Assembly: GCF_900269665.1 (NCBI RefSeq)
Contig: NZ_LT985361.1
Location: 8,086,690 to 8,121,371 of the forward strand
Reading direction: 5' to 3'
Length of the DNA stretch: 34,682 nucleotides
DNA from: Nocardia suismassiliense
GTDB lineage: Bacteria; Actinomycetota; Actinomycetes; Mycobacteriales; Mycobacteriaceae
Shown: positions 15,462 through 24,702 of the stretch, in pieces
How the letters are laid out: each line of letters starts with the position of its first letter
Position numbering within the stretch: position 1 is the first letter of the stretch
Made by a program: the position numbers and the translations under genes
The notes under the pieces: generated by a model
Told to the model about the DNA's origin: nothing
Database searches by the model: none
What the model saw: the letters and a program-made list of their open reading frames with translations, nothing else

Positions 15462-16310
15462 TCAGCCACGCTCCGTGATCGCGAACCGCCGCAACGCGAG
15501 GCTCGGATTGGTGGTGCGAACCTTGGCCAGGTGGTCCAGATCGACACTCGCGGTCAACACGCCCGGTTCGTCGCCGATCTCAGCGAGCACGGCCCCGGTC
15601 GGGTCGACGATCATCGACGCCCCGGCCCCGCGCGGCGCCGCTTGGTCGGCCGCGACCACATAAACGGTGTTCTCGATGGCGCGCGCACGCACCAGCGTCG
15701 TCCACTGATCGACCTTGCCCGGGCCGGGGATCCACTGCGCGGGCAGCACGAGCACCTGGGCGCCCGCGGCGGCCACCCGGCGGATGCCCTCGGGGAAGCG
15801 CAGATCGAAACAGGTCTGCAAACCAAATGTCACGTCCGCCACATCGAAAGTGGCCGGTTCCGTGATCGGGCCCGCCTCCACCGTCTCCGATTCGAGGTGT
15901 CCGAAGGCGTCGTAGAGATGCACCTTCCGGTACACCGTGGCGAGCGTTCCATCGGGCCCGAGCACGACGAGCGTGTTGCGGATCCGGCCGCCGCCGGGCT
16001 CGCCCTGCTCCACCATTCCGGCCACCAGATGCACCCCGAATTCGCGGGCGATCGCGCCGAGTCCGGTGACGAACGGCCCGGTCAGCGGTTCGGCGACGGC
16101 CACGACACGCTCATCGAGCCGGGTGACGGCAAACATCGAGTATTCCGGCGCGACGACCACGTGGGCGCCCCGATCACGCGCCGTGCGGACGTGCTCGCGC
16201 AGTGCGGAAAGGTTGGCCGACGGATCGGTGCCGGGGGCGAACTGGACGACCGCCACGTCCAGCTGGTTCGGTGCTGGGGTCTGATTCGTTTCGGAGCTAT
16301 CCAGTTGCAT
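15462..16310 (-). CDS. Carbon-nitrogen hydrolase (Nit2/omega-amidase-like)
   Basis: A 282-residue nitrilase-superfamily amidase, cytoplasmic. The Glu-Lys-Cys triad is intact: E56 in VVAPEYSMF, K129 in VYRKVHLYD and C167 in LQTCFDLRFPE. The last of these is followed by the usual LPAQW and ARAIEN segments. Related enzymes hydrolyse deaminated glutathione, alpha-ketoglutaramate or other omega-amides. In a mycothiol-using actinomycete the physiological amide is uncertain. ATG 16310 is chosen because GGTGAG precedes it and the protein then has family length. The 74-codon upstream extension would overlap the divergent helicase gene. The 62-bp gap to that gene holds both promoters. Confidence 0.9.
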   Translation of the reverse strand: MQLDSSETNQTPAPNQLDVAVVQFAPGTDPSANLSALREHVRTARDRGAHVVVAPEYSMFAVTRLDERVVAVAEPLTGPFVTGLGAIAREFGVHLVAGMVEQGEPGGGRIRNTLVVLGPDGTLATVYRKVHLYDAFGHLESETVEAGPITEPATFDVADVTFGLQTCFDLRFPEGIRRVAAAGAQVLVLPAQWIPGPGKVDQWTTLVRARAIENTVYVVAADQAAPRGAGASMIVDPTGAVLAEIGDEPGVLTASVDLDHLAKVRTTNPSLALRRFAITERG

Positions 16311-16372
16311 ACGTCTCACCGTATTGGGGCGGTGGCCGGGCAGGCCAGCACGAGGCAGTAAACTCCTGGTCA

Positions 16373-18163
<1,791 letters not shown>

Positions 18164-18178
18164 GCCGGGGAGAGTACG

Positions 18179-18194
18179 GCGAGGTCAGCCTCGC
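18179..18194 (+). terminator. Hairpin after deaD
   Basis: GCGAGG (18179-18184) pairs with CCTCGC (18189-18194) around a 4-nt loop, 15 bp after the deaD stop. It is short and lacks a T-run, but it stands between deaD and the repeat leader of the next gene. Confidence 0.45.
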
Positions 18195-18238
18195 TAGCTA
18201 GAGTGTTGCCGTCCGGTACGGAATTAGTGCTGACGGCA

Positions 18239-18396
18239 GCGGGTGTCCCGCGAAAACTCGAGACGTGATGAGCGACAATGGCGCTGCCCGCTCATCGATG
18301 CCGGCCGGGTGCGGATGTCCCGCAGCGGCCCGAGGTGTCGATGGGCGACAATCGCGCAGCCCGTTCGTCGTCACGAACCGGGTGCGGGTGTCCCGC
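18239..18396 (+). repeat. Tandem 72/73-bp repeats (2.2 copies) forming the leader of the next gene
   Basis: A GC-rich core (GCGGRTGTCCCGC) recurs at 18239-18251, 18311-18323 and 18384-18396. Between the cores the two spacers also match, including GCGACAAT, GCGC, GCCCG and CCGGGT. Each core can form a small hairpin. Each spacer can form an 8-bp RNA hairpin: perfect in copy 1 (18267-18274 with 18289-18296), and preserved in copy 2 through G-U pairs. The last core ends 7 bp before the AGGAGG of the downstream gene. Confidence 0.75.
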
Positions 18397-18433
18397 AAGA
18401 CACAGGAGGGCCGCGTTTGTTCGTGTTCGGTGA
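18341..18433 (+). other. Possible short leader ORF with GCGCPA motif
   Basis: ATG 18341 opens a 30-codon frame that ends at TGA 18431-18433, overlapping the start of the large gene at 18417. Its peptide contains GCGCPA. The preceding repeat copy, from ATG 18268, encodes a related stretch (M-S-D-N-G-A-A-R-S-S versus M-G-D-N-R-A-A-R-S-S, then GCGCPA in both). There is no strong ribosome-binding site, and the resemblance may simply follow from the DNA repeat. Confidence 0.3.
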
Positions 18434-21400
18434 TCGTGTCGTCTGCTCCGCCGTCGACCTCGTGCGTGCGGCGCGCTGTGAGTTCGCGCTGCTTCGCGCC
18501 CTCGATACCGAACTGGGAACCGTCGCGGCCGATCCGGCGACCACCGCGGAATGGGCGCCCCAGCCGCGCACCTGGTTCGACGACGCACGCGACCGCAGGC
18601 TCAGCGACTTCCGCGACCGCTTCGGCAGCTCGATGGTGGAGATCCAACGCCCGCAGGACAAATCGCACAGCGGCCCGACGCTGATCGCGGGGCTGACGGC
18701 CGCGCACGCCGAGACCATCGCGGCGCTGCGGGCCGGCGTGCACGTGATCCACGGCGCCACCTTCTTCGACGGAACCTTCGACAGTTCCTGCGATTTCCTG
18801 GTGCGCGCCGGTCATCGGGTGCGCTACACCGTGCACGGCACCGCACACCGCAAGGCCGACCGCGTCGGCACCGCACTGGAACTCGCCGCCTGCGCCGACG
18901 CGGTGGACCACAGCGGATCGTTGACCGGCCCGCTGGTCCGGCTGCATCTCGGCGAGGACAACACCGCGTACGCGGTGAACGATCTGATCCCGGTGTACCG
19001 CGCACGCAGGCGCAGAGTCGAACGCATCCTCGACGAGAAGTTGAGCGAACTGCTACCCGCGCAGTGGGGTGATCCGCGCTATCTGGCCTGCGGACGCTGC
19101 GGGACCTGCACGACGGCCGCGGCGGCCGCGCGCGATCTGCTCCTCGTCGCCGGGATGCCGACCACCACACGGGCCCGGCTCCGCGAGGCGGGCGTGAGCA
19201 CCATCGACCGGCTGGTCAGCACCGAGAGCACGGTGCGCGGCGTGCCACCGCGCACCTTCACCGCGCTGCGCCGACAGGCCGAAATCCAGCTGCGCCGCGA
19301 GGATTCCGGGCAGCCGACGCACAGCCTGGTCGACCCGATCGCACTCGGCGCACTGCCGCCGCCCTCCGCCGGTGACCTCTCGCTGACCGTCGTCGGTGGC
19401 GGGCGCACTCCGCTGGCCGTCGACGTCGGCGGACCGGGCACCGTGCACCTGACCTTCCGCGGCCCCTTCGGCATCGACGGCCAGCCGGGCAGCGAGGCGG
19501 CCGGGCAGCGGCGCGCGCTGGAGGAGGTGCTCGACTATCTCGCGCAGCGGCGGCGGATGTATCCGGACATGCACGTCTACCACTACACCGCCGCGGTGCG
19601 CACCGCGCTGCTGCACTGCACCGGCAGCACCGGCGTCGGCGAAGAGATCGTGGACGAGCTGCTGTGCGACGGCGTGCTGGTCGACCTGTATCCGATCGTG
19701 CGCAACGCGCTGATCATCGGGGAACGCTCCTATCGGCTGAGCAGGCTGGCGCGCCTGCTGCCCGGCGCGGCGCATTCGGCCGACGCCGAACGGGATTGCC
19801 TGACCGTGCTGCGGCTACGGGACTGGCTGCTGGACCAAGCCGCCGAGCAGCGCATCGACCCGCAGGCGGTGACGCTGGAGCGGACCGGATCCTGGTGTCA
19901 GGTGGCCGGTCCCGACGGACTCGAGCCCATCCCACCCTCGCGACCCTCCTCGTTCGAGGCGGCGCTCGCCGAATACGCCGCGGCACAGGACGAACCGCGC
20001 CACGTCGCCGCGATGATGGCCGCGGCGCTCGGTTATCACCGGCGCGAACGGCAGCCGCTGTGGTGGGCACACGTCGATCGGCTCAGCCACCCGGTCGACG
20101 AATGGGCCGATGCCCCAGGGGTGTTGGTGGCCGAATGGGGCACCGTCGACACCAAGTGGCATCGCAGCCCGGACCGCCCGACCATGCGGCGCTACCTCAC
20201 ACTCACCGGCCGAATCGGTTCGAGCTGGAGTGCGGGCGGCCCCGGACCGGCCACCGTGCTGACGCCGGGCACCACCGTCTACACCTTCTACGACCGGCCC
20301 GCGGCCGCGGGCATGGTCACCGCCGTCGGGCGCCGAGCCACCGCCGTCGCCACCGTGCTCGGCTGCTCGGTGGACGCCGAATTCGACGACGCCGTCCGGC
20401 TCGAAGAACTGCTGCCGGACGGCTGCGAACCCTACGACGAACTACCCACCGCGATCGCGCCCGGCCTACCCGCGTGGGACTGGAATGCCGAGACCGCCGT
20501 CGAATTCGCCGCCCAGCAGCTGCTCGTCGCGCTCCCGGAGATCCCCGAGGGCGCCGTGTTCGACCTGCTCGCCCGCCGCCCACCCCGGCTACGCGGTGGC
20601 GCCGCGTTGCCCGAGGTGCACGGCGACCATGCCGCGGCGATCACCGCCGCGATGCGCGAACTCGACCACTCCTACCTCGCCGTGCAGGGCCCGTCGGGTA
20701 CCGGCAAGACCTCCACCGCCGCCCGGGTGCTCGAGCGTCTGGTCACCCGGCACAAATGGCGGATCGGCATTGTCGGCCAGACCCATTCGACCGTGGAGAA
20801 CCTGCTGGACGCGGTCGTGCGGGTCGGCGTGCTGCCGGAGCTGGTCGCCAAGAAGGACGTCGAGTCGGTGGCGCCGGAATGGGTGGTCATCGACGCCTCC
20901 CGGTACGCGCGTTTCCTGGACAACGCCATCAGCGGCTGCGTACTCGGCGGCACGCCAACGGATTTCGCGAACGAGGCGATGGTGTCCAGGGCGGGGCTCG
21001 ATCTGCTGGTGATCGCCGACGCGGGCCGGTTCCCGCTGGCCGACGCCGTCGCGGTCGGGGTCAGCGCGCGAAACCTGTTGCTGCTCGGCGATCCGGTGCC
21101 GCCCGCCACGCACAGCGCTCACCCGGAGCCGGTCGGCGAATCGGTGCTCGGCTGGCTCGCCGAGGGGCGGCACACACTGCCCGGCGAGCGCGGCTACTTC
21201 CTGGACCGCACCTGGCGCATGCATCCGCAGGTGTGCGACCCGATCTCCCGGCTGTACTACGACGGACGGCTGCGGGCCAACGAAACCGTCACGCTGGCAA
21301 GGGAACTCGATGGCGAGTCGCCCGGCGTGAGCACCGTGCTGGTACCCCATCACGGCAATGCCACCGAGTCCGCGGCCGAGGCCCGCGAAGTGGTGCGCCG

Positions 21401-21788
21401 GGTACGCGCGCTGCTCGCGATGAACTGGACCATCGGGGCTATCACCCGGCGACTGCATCCGCACGACATCTTCGTGGTCGCGCCGTACGCGGCGCAGGTC
21501 GGCCGGATCCGAACCCTGCTCGCCCGGGCCAAGATCGAGGATGTGCTGGTCGGCACGCCGGACCGATTCCGCGGCAGGGAAGCCGCCGTGGTGTTGCTCT
21601 CGATGACCACGTCCAGCCCGGCCGACGCGCCCTACGGGATGCCGTTCCTGTTGTCGCGAGCGCTGATTCACGCCGCGCTGTGCCGCGCGATGTGGAAGGC
21701 GATCATCATCCGCTCACCGCTGCTGAGCGAGTACCTGCCCGCCAGTCCGGACGAGATGCCCGAGCTGGCCGGGTTCTTGCGGCTCTGA
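18417..21788 (+). CDS. TM0106-type RecB-nuclease/superfamily 1 helicase fusion with eroded catalytic motifs
   Basis: A 1123-residue protein starting at TTG 18417, chosen for AGGAGG at 18404-18409. The N-terminal part follows the TM0106 RecB-like nuclease plan: ATFFDG (114-119), CDFLV (125-129), CGRCGTC (225-231). The C-terminal part is an AAA_11/AAA_12 helicase with Walker A GPSGTGKT (758-765), RTWRMHP and VVAPYAAQV. From memory of the family, several functional motifs look altered. The nuclease DTK segment reads HGTAH (140-144). The DEAGQ box reads ADAGR (867-871). The GDPQQLP segment reads GDPVPPA (from 891). FQGQE reads FRGRE (1051-1055). The NVAVSRA box reads HAALCRA (1085-1091). Walker A and the fold segments remain. 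It may be an ATP-binding scaffold rather than an active nuclease-helicase. It ends 1 bp before the stop of the converging aldolase gene. Confidence 0.85.
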   Translation: MFVFGDRVVCSAVDLVRAARCEFALLRALDTELGTVAADPATTAEWAPQPRTWFDDARDRRLSDFRDRFGSSMVEIQRPQDKSHSGPTLIAGLTAAHAETIAALRAGVHVIHGATFFDGTFDSSCDFLVRAGHRVRYTVHGTAHRKADRVGTALELAACADAVDHSGSLTGPLVRLHLGEDNTAYAVNDLIPVYRARRRRVERILDEKLSELLPAQWGDPRYLACGRCGTCTTAAAAARDLLLVAGMPTTTRARLREAGVSTIDRLVSTESTVRGVPPRTFTALRRQAEIQLRREDSGQPTHSLVDPIALGALPPPSAGDLSLTVVGGGRTPLAVDVGGPGTVHLTFRGPFGIDGQPGSEAAGQRRALEEVLDYLAQRRRMYPDMHVYHYTAAVRTALLHCTGSTGVGEEIVDELLCDGVLVDLYPIVRNALIIGERSYRLSRLARLLPGAAHSADAERDCLTVLRLRDWLLDQAAEQRIDPQAVTLERTGSWCQVAGPDGLEPIPPSRPSSFEAALAEYAAAQDEPRHVAAMMAAALGYHRRERQPLWWAHVDRLSHPVDEWADAPGVLVAEWGTVDTKWHRSPDRPTMRRYLTLTGRIGSSWSAGGPGPATVLTPGTTVYTFYDRPAAAGMVTAVGRRATAVATVLGCSVDAEFDDAVRLEELLPDGCEPYDELPTAIAPGLPAWDWNAETAVEFAAQQLLVALPEIPEGAVFDLLARRPPRLRGGAALPEVHGDHAAAITAAMRELDHSYLAVQGPSGTGKTSTAARVLERLVTRHKWRIGIVGQTHSTVENLLDAVVRVGVLPELVAKKDVESVAPEWVVIDASRYARFLDNAISGCVLGGTPTDFANEAMVSRAGLDLLVIADAGRFPLADAVAVGVSARNLLLLGDPVPPATHSAHPEPVGESVLGWLAEGRHTLPGERGYFLDRTWRMHPQVCDPISRLYYDGRLRANETVTLARELDGESPGVSTVLVPHHGNATESAAEAREVVRRVRALLAMNWTIGAITRRLHPHDIFVVAPYAAQVGRIRTLLARAKIEDVLVGTPDRFRGREAAVVLLSMTTSSPADAPYGMPFLLSRALIHAALCRAMWKAIIIRSPLLSEYLPASPDEMPELAGFLRL

Positions 21789-21789
21789 C

Positions 21790-22968
21790 TCAGCCGAAGC
21801 AGTTACCTTCACCGCGGTAGGTGGGCACGGTAGTCCTGGTGCCGTCCGAGTCGACCAGATGCACCTTGTCGAAGCGCTCGCACAGTTCGCCCGCCTTGGC
21901 GTGCCGGAACCACACCCGGTCGCCGATGCGTAGCTCCGCCGCACCGGTCAGTGGAGTCTGCACCTCGCCGGCGCCCTCGGTACCGATCAGCCGTAAACCG
22001 CTGGGCCACACCGGCATCGGTACGCGCGACGCACCGGTCGGGCCGGACGCGATATAACCGCCTGCGAAAACCGTTGCGATGGAAGGGGTCGGGCGGCGCA
22101 GCACCGAGGTGGCGAAAAACAGTGCGGGCCTTGGGGTGAAGGACCGGTAGTGGTCGAACAGGGTCGGCACGTAGAGCCCGGAACCCGCGGTCACCTCGGT
22201 GACATCGGGATCGGCGATGCTGACCTCGATCGACCCGCTACCGCCGCTGTTGACGATCTCCAGCTTGCCGGTCACCGAACGCACCGCGTCGAGTACTCGC
22301 TTGCGGCGCTTGGTGATCTCCGCGGCGGAGGCGCGCTTCATCAGGCGCAGTGCGACATTGCTGTCGGGCATGCCGGCGATCTGCGCCTCGTAGGTCATCA
22401 CGCCGACCACCTCGAACCCGCGACCCAACGCTGCTGCGGCGAGCGCGGCGGCCTGCTCGGGAGTGCGGATCGGCGAACGGCGCACGCCGAGGTGGATCGG
22501 GCCGATCCGGAGGGAGGCGTCGACATCGAGGCACACCCGCGGATGCACCAGGTCGGTCCCGAGGGCGGCGCGGATGAGGTCGAGCTGGGCGACATCGTCG
22601 ATCATCAGGGTGATCGAGCGGCGCAGCGTCTCGTCGGCGGCGAGTTCGGCCAGCGCGGCCCGGTCGACGGTCGGGTAGCCGAGCAGGATGTCGCGGGCGC
22701 CGCGGCGAGCCAGCCAGATGGCCTCGGGCAACGAGTAGCTCATCAGGCCCGCGAAACCGCCCGAGGCGGTGAGCTCACCGCCGAGCACTTCTTCGAGGAC
22801 GGCGCGACAGCGCACGGATTTGCTGGCGACCCGGATCGGCACACCGTTCGCGCGGCGCACCAGATCGGCGGCGTTCGCACGTAAGGCGGTCAGGTCGAGG
22901 GCGGCCAGCGGCGGGTCGAGCTCTGCGGTGGCCGCGTGCAGCCCCGCGATGGGGGACGTGTCCGTCAC
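21790..22968 (-). CDS. PLP-dependent amino acid deaminase/aldolase (alanine racemase-like fold type III)
   Basis: A 392-residue PLP enzyme with an N-terminal alanine-racemase-type barrel and a C-terminal D-serine-dehydratase-like domain. The PLP lysine is probably K50 in IRVASKSVRC. The phosphate-binding and metal-site regions include VNSGGSGS and TAGSGLYVPTLFDHY, and the end carries GEGNCFG. Relatives act on D-threonine, 3-hydroxy-D-amino acids or related compounds. The start is GTG 22968. A minus-strand TetR-like gene lies 84 bp upstream. A short inverted repeat in that gap may be an operator. The substrate is not determinable from sequence. Confidence 0.85.
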   Translation of the reverse strand: MTDTSPIAGLHAATAELDPPLAALDLTALRANAADLVRRANGVPIRVASKSVRCRAVLEEVLGGELTASGGFAGLMSYSLPEAIWLARRGARDILLGYPTVDRAALAELAADETLRRSITLMIDDVAQLDLIRAALGTDLVHPRVCLDVDASLRIGPIHLGVRRSPIRTPEQAAALAAAALGRGFEVVGVMTYEAQIAGMPDSNVALRLMKRASAAEITKRRKRVLDAVRSVTGKLEIVNSGGSGSIEVSIADPDVTEVTAGSGLYVPTLFDHYRSFTPRPALFFATSVLRRPTPSIATVFAGGYIASGPTGASRVPMPVWPSGLRLIGTEGAGEVQTPLTGAAELRIGDRVWFRHAKAGELCERFDKVHLVDSDGTRTTVPTYRGEGNCFG

Positions 22969-22988
22969 CCCATCAACTCAACCACCAA

Positions 22989-23006
22989 ACTGGTCAAACG
23001 TCCAGT
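22989..23006. promoter_or_regulatory. Candidate operator between TetR-like and aldolase genes
   Basis: ACTGG and CCAGT, exact complements, flank an 8-bp spacer. The element is 20 bp upstream of the aldolase GTG and next to a TTGACC-like hexamer on the minus strand. A TetR-like protein encoded just upstream could bind it. This is inferred from position only. Confidence 0.3.
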
Positions 23007-23052
23007 ACTTGCGGGAACTCATTTTCCGAGGTCACCGCACGCCCGGCGGGGA

Positions 23053-23508
23053 CTAGACCTCGGCGGCGCGGGTGGCCAGGCTGCTCACCAGATCGTCGAG
23101 GACCACCAGCATTGTTTCGTCATTGCAATCGGCGAGCCAGCGCAACACGGTGCCTTGCAGCACCGAGACCGCGTAGGTCGCGATGGCCTCCACCGGCTCC
23201 AGCCACTGCACACCCGATCGGTCGGCACACAGCTGTAAGAAAGCGGCGACCTCGGTATCCATCTCCCGATAGACCGCGGACGCGGTGGGGTCGGCCAGGC
23301 AATCGGTCTGCGCCTCCCAGCGCTGACGCAGGGTCTGCACTGTGGCCTCGTAGGCCTGTACCTGCTTGCATGGGGCGGCCTTCACCAATGGCCAGTACGC
23401 GCTCACACCGGCGTGCAGTAGCACCCGTAGCGCGCGCACTCCTCCGTGATCCAGTGACGCGGCCGCCTTCTCGACGGCCTCGCAGATGGTCGGCCGTAGC
23501 CGAACCAC
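23053..23508 (-). CDS. Small TetR-like regulator with shortened HTH region
   Basis: A 151-residue protein from GTG 23508, chosen for GAGGAG 8 bp upstream. The first 60 residues resemble a TetR HTH domain: an opening helix (RPTICEAVEKAAASLDHGGVRAL), the turn AGVS, then a P-rich segment where YWHF.SK is usually seen, and KQVQAYEATV. The HTH appears a few residues short and lacks the usual aromatic/Lys signature. The C-terminal part (AYAVSVLQGTVLRWLADCND...LDDLVSSLA) has the look of TetR ligand-binding helices, but the protein is shorter than the usual 190-210 residues. It probably regulates the aldolase downstream, if it binds DNA at all. Confidence 0.55.
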   Translation of the reverse strand: MVRLRPTICEAVEKAAASLDHGGVRALRVLLHAGVSAYWPLVKAAPCKQVQAYEATVQTLRQRWEAQTDCLADPTASAVYREMDTEVAAFLQLCADRSGVQWLEPVEAIATYAVSVLQGTVLRWLADCNDETMLVVLDDLVSSLATRAAEV

Positions 23509-23948
23509 TGCGGTGTCTCCTCGTACGCTCAACGACGACTCCCTCGGCGAAAAGATCTCGCGCACCCTCGTCGGCGCGACTCGTCGAACATGGCGGGCAC
23601 TCCGCTGGAAATCCCAGGCTGCCCGGTCCAACGTTCATCAATGGTAGAGGGTTTTCGGGGTTTGAGAACAGGTTCAATGGGTATTTCCAGACCGCAAGAA
23701 TGTTTTGTTACCCAAACGGAATGGTCGGGGTGCCATCGAGCCCTGCCCGGATTTCCCTCTCTCGGGGTCACTCTCAGCCCTGCCCGGCTGATAAGCAGAC
23801 CGTTGTCCACTGTACGGGCGTGTACCGACGCGCCCCGAATCCTGTGGCCGATCACACAGGTGAAGCACGCAAAACGGTCACCTGCCAGTGTGGCATCCGA
23901 TCCGGAAACGACACCCGCGCGACGCCTGCGGCCGGATAGCCTGAGTCG
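23509..23948. other. 440-bp divergent intergenic region
   Basis: This region lies between the minus-strand TetR-like gene and the plus-strand phosphatase gene. The stretch from about 23636 to 23735 is clearly richer in A/T than the rest of the window. A 12-bp direct repeat (AGCCCTGCCCGG) occurs twice between about 23740 and 23795. Short frames exist on both strands, but none has a convincing ribosome-binding site or protein-like composition. No RNA gene was recognised. Confidence 0.5.
23857..23884. promoter_or_regulatory. 7-bp inverted repeat upstream of the phosphatase gene
   Basis: CAGGTGA (23857-23863) and its exact complement TCACCTG (23878-23884) are separated by 14 bp, ending 64 bp before the GTG start. 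It could be an operator. No regulator can be assigned. Confidence 0.3.
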
Positions 23949-24695
23949 GTGACTCTCTCGCCGCCAGCCGATCAGTACTTCATCTCCGGCACCTTCAACT
24001 TCCGCGATCTGGGCGGGCTGCGCACCGACGACGGCGCGAAGGTCCGTCCCGGCGTGCTGCTGCGCTCGGCCCAACTGACCGGACTCGACGACGCCGGGTT
24101 GGCCACCCTGCGCGAACTGCGCGTCAGCGACGTGCACGACCTGCGCGGCGAACGCGAGATCGACCACATCGGCAGCGACCGGCTGCCCGAGGGCGTCCGG
24201 CTGAACGTCACGCCGTTCGACGCCAGGATGGCCGAGGCGCCGCCGCACCACACCGACGCCCAGGGCGCGTTCGCGCACATGCTCGAGGTCTACCGGATGT
24301 TCCCCGCGCTGCCCGAGGCCCATGCCGCGATCACCGCGCTGGCCGAGTCGATCGCGCGCGGCGAGGGCGCGGTGCTGGTGCACTGCGCGGCGGGCAAGGA
24401 CCGCACCGGCTGGGCCGTCGCCACGCTGCTGCGCGCGGTCGGCGTGACCGAGACCGACGTCGAGGCCGATTTCCTGCTGAGCAACGGCGCCATCCCCGCC
24501 CTGCGCGCCATGATGACGACGAAACTGCTCGGCGGCGAAGAACTCTCGGTGGATCTGCTGGGCGTGCGCGAGGAATACCTCAGCACCGCTACCGCATCCA
24601 TGCACGAGTTGCACGGTGGTGTGGACTCCTACCTGACGGCCGCCGGGATCACCCCGGAGCTGCGCGCACGGCTGCGCGAGCGGATGTTGGAGTGA
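23949..24695 (+). CDS. PtpB-like protein tyrosine/phosphoinositide phosphatase
   Basis: A 248-residue phosphatase of the Y_phosphatase3 (PtpB) family. The N-terminus has FNFRDLGG (16-23), the family hallmark. The P-loop is HCAAGKDRTG (145-154), with nucleophile C146, the extra lysine K150 that distinguishes PtpB-type enzymes, and R152. A helical lid region follows (about 165-210). The M. tuberculosis relative is secreted and acts on phosphotyrosine, phosphoserine/threonine and phosphoinositides. No signal peptide is visible here. The GTG has no strong ribosome-binding site. It converges with the truncated ligase gene, 7 bp away. Confidence 0.92.
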   Translation: MTLSPPADQYFISGTFNFRDLGGLRTDDGAKVRPGVLLRSAQLTGLDDAGLATLRELRVSDVHDLRGEREIDHIGSDRLPEGVRLNVTPFDARMAEAPPHHTDAQGAFAHMLEVYRMFPALPEAHAAITALAESIARGEGAVLVHCAAGKDRTGWAVATLLRAVGVTETDVEADFLLSNGAIPALRAMMTTKLLGGEELSVDLLGVREEYLSTATASMHELHGGVDSYLTAAGITPELRARLRERMLE

Positions 24696-24702
24696 CGCAG
24701 GA

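Noticed and set aside
18239..18396. CRISPR-like array
   Set aside because: Only three cores, and the spacers are themselves similar to each other, which is the opposite of CRISPR spacers; no cas genes are present.
19664..21820. 718-residue plus-strand frame inside the nuclease/helicase gene
   Set aside because: Arg-rich out-of-frame shadow. The motif-bearing frame (Walker A, RTWRMHP) is the one annotated.
23590..23952. 120-residue plus-strand frame in the gap before the phosphatase gene
   Set aside because: No ribosome-binding site or recognisable domain, and it runs into the phosphatase start in another frame.
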